Positions 1-9,910 of a DNA stretch of 64,000 bases are shown here, piece by piece. How positions within the stretch are numbered: position 1 is the stretch's first letter; each line of letters opens with the position of its first letter. Below the pieces are notes generated by a model that searched no databases, had not been told where the DNA came from, and worked only from the letters and a program-made list of their open reading frames with translations. The stretch is taken from contig CM043697.1 of assembly GCA_023935145.1 (NCBI GenBank), forward strand, positions 47,716,001-47,780,000, read 5' to 3'. The stretch is from Bretschneidera sinensis (lineage: Eukaryota; Streptophyta; Magnoliopsida; Brassicales; Akaniaceae). The position numbers and the translations under genes are program-made.

Positions 1-265
1 GCTCGAGCGCAGGTGCGATTGATCTCATGTTGTGTGCGCACGATTGCAGGTGCGATCGATCGCGCGTCAGGTGCGCTCGATCGCACTAAGCATCCTCGGC
101 TTTTGCTCTTTAAGCCCTGCAGTTTCCACATTGCTTCATTTTATTCCAAAACCTATAAAAACACAGAAAACACAGAAAATAGATAAAATAACACGAAATA
201 ACATAATTAAGAACTCAACAAATGTAAACTAAAGGGCTAAAACATGTAATATTTAGCACTCATCA
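1..265 (-). repeat. Family-2 LTR, 5' part (3' LTR of element A)
   Basis: The minus strand starts TGATGAGTGCTAAATATTAC directly after the polypurine tract and matches the first about 265 bp of the family-2 LTRs at 14179 and 35415, including the 'ggtyttgga' start of the transcribed part. It contains CpG-rich motif copies at about 1-90, among them one exact GTGCGATCGAGCGCAC (minus strand). The window edge cuts it off. Confidence 0.7.
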
Positions 266-281
266 AATACCCCCAAACTTA
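266..281 (-). other. Polypurine tract of element A
   Basis: On the minus strand AAGTTTGGGGGTAT directly precedes the LTR start TGATGAG, the position of the plus-strand primer. Two more copies of AAGTTTGGGGG lie upstream in the same 3'UTR (about 1255-1266 and 1355-1366). Confidence 0.7.
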
Positions 282-1544
282 CATATTGCTAGTCCCATAG
301 CAATATGAAACTTAAAACTAAATGAAAAAGAAAGAATATAAAGATAAGTTCATAACTCATGGTATCCAAAGATTTTAGGAGCACACACCATCATGATAAT
401 GATTCATGAGCAAGCTTAAAAAGATAAACCCATCTTCGCAATGAACAGAAATGTTAAAATCTAATTACTTACAAAAGGCAGGCTAATGCATCATAAGTCT
501 GGCTCAGTGTAAAGTGAATTAGCAAATAAAAATGAAGCTTCCGAATGAGTCCAATGTGTAAGATTTCTAAGTCTCAAGATTCACCGCATTTCCCATCAGA
601 ATTAACGAAAATGGCATAGTTTTTTTTTTTTTTTTTTTTTTTTTTTATATATATAAGGCTCAGCTATGTTTAGTTCCCTTAAGCTTTCTAATTAACCCAT
701 GTAGCGAGTGTTGAGTCAATGACTCCCAAACCAGATGGTTTTAGGGCATTAGGTGTACAGACACCCCTTAGGACTTACTAAATCGAGTCAAAAAGGCTAC
801 GAAATTAAACTGGCCTTAATAAAATTAAACAAAATTCCAACCTTTTGACGTAAACACTCACTGCTTACTGAGGCAAGAGGTCCAGTTACTCAGTGGGAAG
901 TTTATTTATGAACATCACTTTTTTTTTTTTATATGCCAAAGTGTTAATCCAACAAGTCATCCAGTTTCAATTAAGATAGAAACGTACACATTAAAATCAC
1001 GCGTCATACCTCACATAATGCGTACTAATGTGCTCGTGTTAGATTCGAGATCAAACATGTGAATTCTAAAATGCCTTAAGTAAGTAACTAAATTTTAAAA
1101 CTTTATCAACAGATCATGTGTTCCAAAATTTAAGCTCACCAATTAATCACATCACAGAAATTGTTTAGATCAACCAAAATTTCAAAATAACATGAGCATG
1201 CATTAAAAAAAACAACAACAAATTAGGACAAAGTGTGTGATGTGTCTCCCATACCCCCAAACTTAAATGACATATTGACCCCAATGTGTGACTAATATGG
1301 AAAGAGCTGACCTGAGATATGGAGAAATATCTGGACTGGTATGGCTCATAGCATACCCCCAAACTTGATCTGCAGTACACGTTGTCCCTGAAAAAAAATA
1401 AAGACTAGAAAATAAAAAATACTGGAAACAAATATTAAGCATAAATATGTAAAACAATAAACAAATAAAAAGATAAGCTATGGGGTGCCTCCCATGAGCG
1501 CTAAGTTTAAAGTCTTCAGCCAGACTCTCCTTAGAAGATGACCC
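282..1544 (-). other. 3'UTR of element A (family 2 type), no gene
   Basis: Non-coding. In minus-strand order it holds the double hairpin at 1525-1481, two PPT-like AAGTTTGGGGG copies, one copy of a 60-bp block (900-841, contains GAGTAACTGGACCTCTTGCC) that is duplicated in B, C and N, and a conserved hairpin block at about 776-722. Poly-T runs at 620-646 and 921-930 are simple repeats. The same order of blocks is seen in B, C and N. Confidence 0.65.
1481..1525 (-). ncRNA. Candidate conserved double hairpin after pol stop
   Basis: The minus strand reads AGTCTGGCTGAAGACT (5-bp stem, loop GGCTGA), then TTAGCGCTC, then ATGGG-AGGCAC-CCCAT (5-bp stem). It starts about 20 nt after the pol stop. The outer pair of the first stem is A-T here but C-G in C, N and L, a compensatory change. 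It is probably an RNA element of the retrotransposon transcript; its function is unknown. Confidence 0.55.
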
Positions 1545-3836
1545 TCAATCATAGTAAATAGGATCCGTCAACAATATTGTCTCAATATCAGGACTCCTCA
1601 ACTCCAAGAATGGTTTTAGCCTCTGCCCATTTACCTTGAAAGTGTTACTATTCTTTGGATCCTCAATCTCAATAGCGCCATGAGGAAAAACTGACCGAAT
1701 AATAAAGGGGCCAGTCCATCGAGACTTGAGCTTGCCTGGGAAAATATGCAGGCGTGAGTTGTAAAGAAGAACTTTTTGACTTGGCTTAAAAGCTTGTCTC
1801 AAAATGTTTTGGTCATGAGTCTTCTTCATTTGTTCTTTGTATGACCGTGCACACTCATATGTATCATTTCGCAGCTCCTCTAATTCATTGAGTTGGAGCT
1901 TCCTTTGGGATCCTTCCTTTGGGATCCAGCCTTTAAAAGATTAAAGTTCAGCTGTTTGATAGCCCAATAGGCTCTATGCTCTAATTCGACTGGAAGGTGA
2001 CAGGCTTTTCCGTACACAATACGGTATGGAGACATGCTAATTGGCGTCTTGAATGCTGTTTGGTATGCCCATAGTGCATCAGTCAATCGCAGAGACTAGT
2101 CCTTTCTATTAGGGTTCACAGTTTTCTCCAAAATGTGCTTAATCTCACGATTGGAAATTTCCACTCGTCTGTGGGTGATATGGGGTGGCAACATTGTGTG
2201 TGATGAAATACTTCTTCAACAACTGCTCAAAAATCCTGTTGCAAAAATGCTTACCTCCATCACTTATAATTGCTCGAGGCGTACCAGAACGAGCAAAGAT
2301 ATTGTTCTTCAAAAATTAGACCACAACTCTATGGTCATTGGTCTTGCATGCAACTGCTTCCACCCATTTGGACAGATAGTCCACAGCAACTAGAATGTAA
2401 AAATAGCCAAAGGAGTTTGGGAAAGGTCCCATAAAATCAATGCCCCACACATCAAAAATCTCAACAATCAGAATGGGGTTGAGGGGCATCATATTCCTCC
2501 TAGAAATACTCCCTAGCTTTTGGCAACGCTCACAAGATACACAGTAGGTGTGAGAGTCTCGGAACAGGGTAGGCCAATAGAATCCACACTGCAAAATCTT
2601 TGCAGCGGTCTTTTTAGCACTGAAATGGCCTCCACAAGCATGATTATGACAGAAGGCGATGACATTAGATTGGTCATGCTCAGGAATACACCTTCTGATG
2701 ATTTGATCGGGACAATACTTGAACAAGTAAGGATCATCCCAGAAAAAATGTTTTACCATGGCCAAAAACTTTGATTTATCTTGTCGCCCCCAATGCAAAG
2801 GCATTTGACCGGTGACAAGATAGTTTACTATATCAGCAAACCATGGCACGGGATTGTGAGCAATATGCATCAATTGCTCATCAGGAAAGGTCTCAGAAAT
2901 GGGAGTGGCGACCTCAGTTAAATCCACAATCAATCTAGACAAATGGTCCGCCACCACATTTTCGGAACTTTTCTTATCCCGAATCTCTATGTCGAACTTT
3001 TGAAGTAGCATGATCCATCGGATAAGACGAGATTTAGCATCTTTTTTAGAGAAAATATACTTCAATGCTGCATGGTCCGAGTAGATAATGACTTTAGATC
3101 CTAACAAGTAGGATCCGAACTTGTCTAATGCAAAAACGACTGCTAGCAACTCCTTTTCAGTGGTAGAGTAATTGAGTTGTGCATCGTTTAGAGTTCGACT
3201 TGCATAATAGATAGCATGGGGAAGTTTGTTAACACACTACCCCAAAACAACTCCAACAGCATAGTCTGATGCGTCACACATAATTTCAAAAGGCACACCT
3301 CAGTTGGGTGGCTGAATAATGGGTGTGGACGTCAGAATCTTCTTCAGATCCCTAAATGCTTTCTTATAATCTTCATCAAACACAAATGGGGCATTCTTCA
3401 TTAATAACTTGCACAAGGGCTGGGTGATCTTGCTGAAATTCTGGATAAATCGCCTGTAGAATCCTGTATGGCCCAAAAAAGATCGAACCTCCTTCACTGT
3501 ACGTGGGGGTGGAAGGTTAGAAATCAAGTCCACCTTTGCTTTGTCTACCTCAATCCCCCGATGGGATATGACGTGCCCTAGTACAATACCCTGATTGACC
3601 ATAAAATGGCACTTCTCCCAATTAAGCACCGGGTTCTTCTCCTTGCACCGCACTAAAACCAAAGTGAGATGGTGCAGATACTCCTCAAATAATGAACCGA
3701 AGACGGAGAAGTCATCCATGAAAATCTCTAAAGAACGCTCCACCATGTCAGAGAATATGCTGACCATGCACCGCTGAAAAGTAGCAGGTGCATTCTGGAG
3801 AGAAAGGTGCAGGGGATGATCGAGGGGCCTGTGCAT
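1545..3836 (-). pseudogene. Broken pol: reverse transcriptase, RNase H and integrase (Athila-like)
   Basis: Copies element RNA to DNA and integrates it. From 3836 downward the translation shows RT with NAPATFQRCM, FMDDFSVFG (the F/Y-x-DD active site, here MDD) and GHVISHRGIEVDKAK. RNase H-like sequence with CDASDYAVG and [19 protein letters not shown] follows (about 3250-2950). The HHCC zinc region and integrase core with [12 protein letters not shown] follow (2900-2316). The integrase C-terminal part with KVLLYNSRLHIFPGKLKSRW lies at 1829-1545. The frame is broken near 3150-3300, 2316 and 1830-1880. The first RT motifs are absent because the ORF starts at the gag junction. A non-functional relic; the family assignment is solid, exact domain edges are approximate. 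Confidence 0.8.
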
Positions 3837-5006
3837 GCTGGTTTTCAGATTTCCAGCTGAAGTTGGGGTGATTTCGCCACCCCGGGTTATAAGTGTTAGA
3901 GAAAGGTGTAGGAGGCCTCTTGTACATGCCTAAGGCATTACATTGTTCCTCATACGCCCCTCTCATATCAAAAAATGTGGGGCACTCTTTGGCGAGATGA
4001 TCTACCCCGCCACACACAAAGCACGGCTCTAAAGACTCAGCATGATTAGCCATATGTGTTTGCTTTAAGTCCTTAGTTTTAAATGCATCAAACTCTCTAG
4101 TGCACATCTCGACCTTGGCTCTAAGGTTATCCTCTTCCCTAAGATGGTAAATTCCACCACCATTTGGGTGCCCTATAAGTCGTGACCTATTTGTGCTTTC
4201 AGTAGCACTAGGTCTAGTCTAAGTATGAGCTTTTTCAGCAAGCTCATTGAGGTACTCTATGGCCTCATCAGGATCTTTCTCTAAAAACTCACCATTACAC
4301 ATCATCTTTTCAAATTAGTGCTCTTTATATGTAAGTCCCTCATAAAAATAGCTCACTAAGCACCAACTCTCATACCCATGGTGAGGGCACATACTCAATA
4401 ACTCTTTAAATCTCTCCCAAGACTGATACAAAGTCTCGCTGTCCTTTTGTGCAAAGGTGGAGATTTACCTTTTTAAAGCATTGGTCTTATGTTGGGGAAA
4501 GTATTTATTAAAAAAAATCCGAGTCATATCAGTCCACAACCCAATAGATCGTGGTCTAAGTGAGTATAGCCAACTCTTAGCTCTATCTTTCAAAGCGAAA
4601 GGAAAGAGCTTAAGTTTCATAATGTCATGAGTTTCGTTTTGACTATGGAAAGTCGCAACTACTTCTTCAAACTCTCTAATAAGCACATATGGGTTTTCGT
4701 TATCCAAGCCATGGAATGCAGGGAGTAATTGAATCATCCCTGGTTTAAGATCTTGATGGCGAGTATTAGCTGGAAACATAATGCATGATGGTATGGCTGT
4801 GCGTGTAGGGTGGAGGTAATCGTGAAGTGTCCTAGCAACATTCTCATTATGGTTATCGGTTATGTTAACAAAATCCTCTAGATTCTCACTTGGGTTTTCT
4901 CTATGGGTTGATCTAGGCGAGGTTTCACTATCAGACTCGGAATGAGAGGGTAATTCTAGCTTAGGTCCTCTAATGAATCTACCTTACAGATCTTTCGTCT
5001 AAGCAT
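3790..5006 (-). pseudogene. Broken Athila-like gag (family 1)
   Basis: Capsid/nucleocapsid protein of the element. The likely start is the ATG at 5006-5004 (MLRRK), matching the MLRLRDS start in element D. Visible in order: an N-terminal stretch with GRFIRGPKLELP after a frameshift, ARTLHDYLHPTRTAIPSCIM, the gag core with KPGMIQLLPAFHGLDNENPY (4779-4465), and a zinc knuckle CFVCGGVDHLAKEC (CX2CX4HX4C, about 4022-3980) followed by YNPGWRNHPNFSW. Stops and frameshifts occur between 4465 and 4110. The reading runs out of gag and into RT sequence near 3790-3836, deleting the protease. Confidence 0.75.
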
Positions 5007-5123
5007 GCACCAAATGAATCAGAGAGGAAATAAAATAAATAAAACAAGAATTTTTTATTTTATTTTTATTTTTTTTTACCGTCACACTCAAAGTTGACAA
5101 GCTTCCTTGTACTTAAACGCGTT

Positions 5124-5141
5124 TCCCCGGTAACGGCGCCA
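5124..5141 (-). other. Primer-binding site, tRNA-Asp type
   Basis: The minus strand reads TGGCGCCGTTACCGGGGA, one mismatch from the complement of the 3' end of plant tRNA-Asp(GUC). It lies 5 nt from the LTR end. Confidence 0.85.
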
Positions 5142-5146
5142 AAATT

Positions 5147-6598
5147 TGATTACGCCCAAAACATAACGCGGTTATTGTAGTATAGTTTTGGGGTGTCGAT
5201 TCCACAGGGAAACAAGTTAAGTACAACAGAAGGTGTAAACCTCAACACAAACGATAAAATATTAAAAGAATCTGAGTTGTTTGAGAAAAAGGGTAATTGT
5301 GTAAATAAGTTTAAAATAAAAATTACAAGGTTCCGAAAATCCTCCCTAGGTTCGTTGCTCTAATACTAACTTGATTCAGTTGTTTTTATCTCGATTGCAA
5401 GTTTCACATCCCAAACAGGCAATCGAAAAATATTCAATTAAAGCGCATTTATAAATCCTAATGTAATTGTTATGAAATCTTCTTTACTTTCAAGCACACA
5501 TGACCTAACTTATAAATTATCAAGAGATGAGGATACATCTAAACGACGATACATCTAAACGACGATACCGCAACAATGGACAAATCTATAAAAGAGATCT
5601 ACCGGACTCAATCACACCCAAACAGGTACACATAAGAAAAGCCTGACTGAACTTATATGGAAAAGAAGCATGCAACCACCGGAGTTATAATAAATCAACT
5701 AATTAAATTAAAGAATAAAACATAACAATATTTAACGAAAATAATTCCAACTACAACCGAATCAAATAAAGGAAAAATAAGAACAACTAAACCTAGGGAT
5801 TCATCCCTTCGCCTTGCTTGGAGACTAGCCGGTCATGGGGCTCATGCGTCCTCGAGTTACCTCCGGCCTCCCGACGATCATCTGTGCCGACTTTCAAACT
5901 TTAAACTTCGGGTTCCTCCTAAAGGCCCTCTGGATTGCTCCTAAAGGCCCTCTGGATTCATCCCCGATTTTTTCCCAAAGCTAAAGTGGAGTGGGTCTTA
6001 TATAGGCAAATACCAAGAGTGCAATGTGTTTTCCATCCGATGTGGCATGTGAGATATAGAAATATGTTTTCCAACCGATGTGGGATTTAAGCCCAAAATC
6101 ACGTTGAAATCCCTCACAGCCTGACCTTTGTCTACTAAAACTATCATAACTTTCTCTAGAAAAATCCGTTTGATGAACCGTAAAATTCTCCAAAAAATAG
6201 AATTCCGGTCCTTTCTAAGCATATATGGTTCATCTCATGGTTCTTCTTGTATCAATACTGTTTAATTTTCAAATATGATTGATCTGTACGGGCAATTCTC
6301 GCAATTTAGTGAAACTCCTTTTCAATGCGGGCAACAGTTGTTGCTCTTTTAAGCCCTCCATCTTGTCTTTCCGGAAGTATTCCTTCACTCAAATATGCCT
6401 CGAGTCTTTGTGCTTCAAGCAATGATAACCTTTCCTCCTCTTTTGAGCTTAAAGTACCTGAAAATGCACCGAAGTAGATCAATGATCCAAGAATGATACT
6501 TTAGAGTTGTTAACATATAAAAGTGTAATTAAAACCTAGATCAACCCTAAAATGCTAACAATTAAGTACTGTTAAGATGCATTTTATGACTCTCATCA
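5147..6598 (-). repeat. Family-1 LTR (5' LTR of element A), 1452 bp
   Basis: The minus strand runs from TGATGAGAGTC (6598) to GGGCGTAATCA (5147), with TG/CA ends. It is collinear with the LTRs at 53722-55200 and 56320-57816. A TATA-like sequence (TATATAAGACCC, minus strand, near 6005-5990) matches the one in the other family-1 LTRs. Near its end (5175-5186) the plus strand carries TTGTAGTATAGT, identical to nucleotides 5-16 of plant tRNA-Asp, so the element RNA is complementary to it 33 nt before the PBS. Confidence 0.85.
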
Positions 6599-7624
6599 GT
6601 CCACCTTGTTCCGAGACTCTCACACCTACTGTGTATCTTGTGAGCGCGCTGCCAAAAGCTAGGGAGTCTTTCTAGGAGGAATATGATGCCCCTCAACCTT
6701 ATTCTGATTGTTGAGATTTTTGACGTGTGGGGCATTGATTTTATGGGACCTTTCCCAAACTCCATTGGCTATCTATACATTCTAGTTGTTGTGGACTATC
6801 TGTCCAAATGGGTGGAGGCCGTTGCATGCAAGACCAATGACCACCGAGTTATGGTCCAGTTTTTGAAGGACACTATCTTTGCTCATTTCGATACGCCTCG
6901 AGCAATCATAAGTGATGGAGGTAAGCACTTCTGCAACCAGATTTTTGAGCAGTTGATGAAGAAGTATTTCATCACACACAAGGTTGCCACCATGTATCAC
7001 CCACAGACGAGTGGACAAGTGAAAATTTCTTATCGCGAGATCAAACAAATTTTGGAGAAGACTGTGAACCCGAATAGAAAGGATTGATCTTTGTGATTAA
7101 ATGATGCAATGTGGGCATATCGAACAACATTCAAAGCGCCAATTGGCATGTCCCCATATCGTATTGTGTACGGAAAAGCCTGTCACCTTCCAGTTGAATT
7201 AGAGCATAGAGCTTATTGGGCTATTAAGCAGCTGAACTTCAATCTTTCAAAGGGAAGCTCACAAAAGAAGCTCCAACTCAATGAATTAGAGGAGCTGCGG
7301 AATGATGCATACAATTGTGCATGGTCATACAAGGCACAAATGAAGAAGACTCATGACCAACACATTTTGAGACGAGCTTTTAAGCCAGGTCAAAATGTTC
7401 TTTTGTACAATGCACGCCTGCATCTTTTTCCAGGAAAATTCAAATCTCGATGAACAGGTCCATTTATTATTCGGTCGGTTTTTCCTCATGGGGCCATCGA
7501 GATTGAGGATCCAAAGAATGGTAACACTTTCAAGGTAAATGGACAGAGGTTAAAACCATTCTTGGAGTTGAGGAGTCCAGACATTGAGACGATCTTGTTG
7601 GAGGATCCTAGTTACTCAGATTGA
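6599..7624 (+). pseudogene. Broken integrase of element B (family 2 partner)
   Basis: Plus-strand copy of the same integrase as in A. It begins abruptly at 6599 where A inserted (reading [15 protein letters not shown]). [30 protein letters not shown] and a catalytic-region [10 protein letters not shown] are visible at 6683-7087. A stop follows (TGA at about 7085), then [18 protein letters not shown] (7109) to KFKSR, a W-to-stop change at about 7451, and an ending in RSPDIETILLEDPSYSD with TGA at 7622. The 5' half of B lies left of A, outside the window. Confidence 0.75.
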
Positions 7625-8985
7625 GTGTCGTCTACTATGGAGGGTCTGGCTGAAGACGTTAAACTTAGCACTCATAGAAGGCACCCCACAACATATCCTT
7701 GTTGTTTACTTATTATTTGACATATTTATGATTAATGTTTGTTTCCAGTATTTTTGTTTTCCAGTCTTTATTTTTCAGGGATAACACGTACTTCAGTTCA
7801 AGTTTGGGGGTATCCTATGAGCCATACCAAGTCCAGATAGTTCTTCATATCCCAGGTCAGCTCTTTCCATATTATTCACACATTGGGGTCAATGTGTAAT
7901 TTAAGTTTGGGGGTATAGGAGACACATTACACACACTTTGTCCTAATTTGTTGTTGTTTTTCTTCGTTTAAATTTTTTTTTTGAAATTTTAGTTGATCTA
8001 AACAAATATTGTGATGTGATTTCATTAGTGAGCTTAAAATTTTGAATACATGATTTGATGATAGAGTTTTAAAACTTTGTTACTTACTTTGGGCATTTGA
8101 GAATTCACATGTTTGAGCCAATCTAACACGAGCACATTAGCACATATTTGTGTGAGGTATTACATGCGATTTCAATATGTATGTTTCTTTGACTTAACTG
8201 AAACTGGATGACTTATGGGATTAACACTTGGGCATAGAAAAGAAAAAAAAAATAAAGATCATCATCAATAAACTTTTCACTTAGTAACTGGACCTCTTGC
8301 CTCAGTAAGCAGTGAGTGTTCACGTCAAAAGGTGGGAATTTTATTCATAATGATCATTGTGAAACTTTTCGCTAAGTAACTGGACCTCTTGCCTCAGTAA
8401 GCAGTGAGTGTTCAAGTCAAAAGGTGGAAATTTTGCTTGGTAGCATTAAGGTCAGTTTAGTTTTTTAGCCTTTTTGACTCGAGTTAATAAGTCCTTAGGG
8501 GTGTCTTTACACCTAATGCCCTAAAACCATCTAGTTTGGGAGTCGTTGACTCAACACTCGATACATGGGTCAATTAGAAAGCTTAAGGGAACTAAACATA
8601 GCATAGCCTTATAATAAAAATAAATAAAATAAAACTATGCCATCGCCATTCATTCTGATGAGAAATTCTGTGAATCTTGAGACATGAATATATTGTACAT
8701 TGAAATTATTTGGAAACCTCATCTGTATATGCTAATTCACTTTACACTGATTCAAGCTTGTGATGTCTTAGCCTGCCTCTTGTAAGTAATTAGGTTTTAA
8801 AATTCCTATTCACTGCGAAGATGGGTTATATTTTTTTGGCTTGCTCATGAATGAATATCATTGTTTTGAGTGCTCCTTAAATTTTTGGATACCGTGAGTG
8901 ATGAACTTATCTTTATGTTCTTTGTTTTCCATTTAGTTTTTTTTTTTTTTTTTATTTTGCTAAGGGACTAGCAAAATGTAAGTTT
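7625..8985 (+). other. 3'UTR of element B, no gene
   Basis: Non-coding and collinear with the 3'UTRs of A, C and N. It holds the double hairpin (7643-7689, outer base pair of stem 1 lost), PPT-like AAGTTTGGGGG copies at about 7800 and 7907, two copies of the GAGTAACTGG block (about 8275-8334 and 8366-8426, period 91), and the conserved hairpin block at 8494-8550. It breaks off at AAGTTT (8980-8985), inside what should be the final polypurine tract. Confidence 0.65.
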
Positions 8986-9711
8986 TGCTACCACTAGGGG
9001 AAGCGCCGCCCAACAGCGAGTGTAATTTCTCTCATGTATAGTCAGTTTTAATTTACTGTTTTTTGTTAGTTTAATGTTTAGCACTGTTATTGTGAACTTT
9101 AGTTTCATGATTATGAGTGGCTAAAATCTTCAACTAAGGTTGAAGATGAAGCCTCGCCGTTGTTTAGCATAAGATTTTCAAATTTGTTTATACAATTATG
9201 ATTTTTTTTTAGTATAAATGTTCTGGTCAATTGTTTGAGTAAATTCTTACGATTGATAGTTTTTAAATTGTTCTGTTGGGTATTCCGTGTGTTTCATCTG
9301 ATGGATACATCGAATTGTTTTTGATTAAATTGGATATCCTTTGTGATTTGTTAAAAGCGGATACATTGGATTGTTTTGGTTTAATTGGGATATTTGTTGT
9401 GATTTGTTTAAAGTTGGATTCATGGAATGTTTTGATAGATTATTTTTATAGAACATGAAAATATATGCTTTACATTGGTAGAATGGATTCAGAAACCTTA
9501 GTGTTTTTATTATTAGTTTTTAAATTAATTTAGTTTTGTTTATATTTGTTTTGCAAAATATAATTCGCAATTCGGAGCTAGGTTAAGATAAGGTTAGTTT
9601 AGATTAAATTATATTTTCACAACGCAATTCCCTGTAGATTCGACCTCGCACTTGCACAACACTATATTGCAAACGACTCATGCACTTGCGAGTAATTTAA
9701 AACTCACAACA
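8986..9711 (+). repeat. LTR fragment (3' part) of a third Athila-like LTR type
   Basis: Starts abruptly after the broken PPT of B and ends ACTCACAACA before the 3'UTR of C. The last about 100 bp (ATTCGACCTCGCACTTGC and onward) resemble the U5 ends of family 2 and element E. It is most simply B's own 3' LTR with its U3 deleted, although a solo remnant is possible; no target duplication is visible. Positions 9661-9677 (ACTATATTGCAAACGAC) pair with all of nucleotides 1-16 of tRNA-Asp if one bulged A and two G-U pairs are allowed. The start carries a GC-rich GCGCCGCCCAACAG motif also seen in D. An ORF-like stretch at 9276-9458 has no recognisable domain. Confidence 0.45.
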
Positions 9712-9910
9712 GAGACCAGCAGTGAGAGAGGTGCACCGTCTGGCTGAAGACGTAAAACTTAGTGCTCATGAGAGGCACCCCACAGTATATCCTTTTATTT
9801 TTAGTATTTTTCACATTTATTTTTGGTATTTATTTTTATAACTGTTTATTATTAGTATCTCTTGTTTTTCGGTATTATGTTTGTTTTTCTTTTTTAGGGA
9901 CAATGTGTGT

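Larger units (their letters stand above)
1..6598 (-). mobile_element. Element A: chimeric Athila-like Ty3/gypsy retrotransposon (3' end cut by window edge)
   Basis: Reading on the minus strand: family-1 LTR (6598-5147), PBS (5141-5124), gag (5006-about 3800), RT-RNase H-integrase (3836-1545), 3'UTR (1544-266) and family-2 LTR (265-1, truncated). The 5' LTR ends in GTAATCA like every family-1 LTR here. The 3' UTR and 3' LTR match family 2 (elements B, C, N). The protease and first half of RT are missing where gag meets RT near 3790-3836. All ORFs carry stops or frameshifts, so the element is dead. It is inserted in the integrase of element B; the other flank lies outside the window, so the target duplication cannot be checked. 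Confidence 0.75.

Noticed and set aside
2133..2774. Plus-strand open frames opposite A's integrase
   Set aside because: Antisense shadows of the minus-strand pol.
5175..5186. tRNA-Asp gene fragment or tRNA-like gene on the plus strand
   Set aside because: Only the 5' 12 nt and the 3' 18 nt of tRNA-Asp are matched, in the wrong order (3' end first). No anticodon arm. It is LTR/PBS sequence of the minus-strand element.
8986..9711. Solo LTR insertion
   Set aside because: Has TG and CA at the ends by chance, but no matching flanking duplication (left AGTTT, right GAGAC), and the left flank is a truncated PPT; a deletion remnant fits better.
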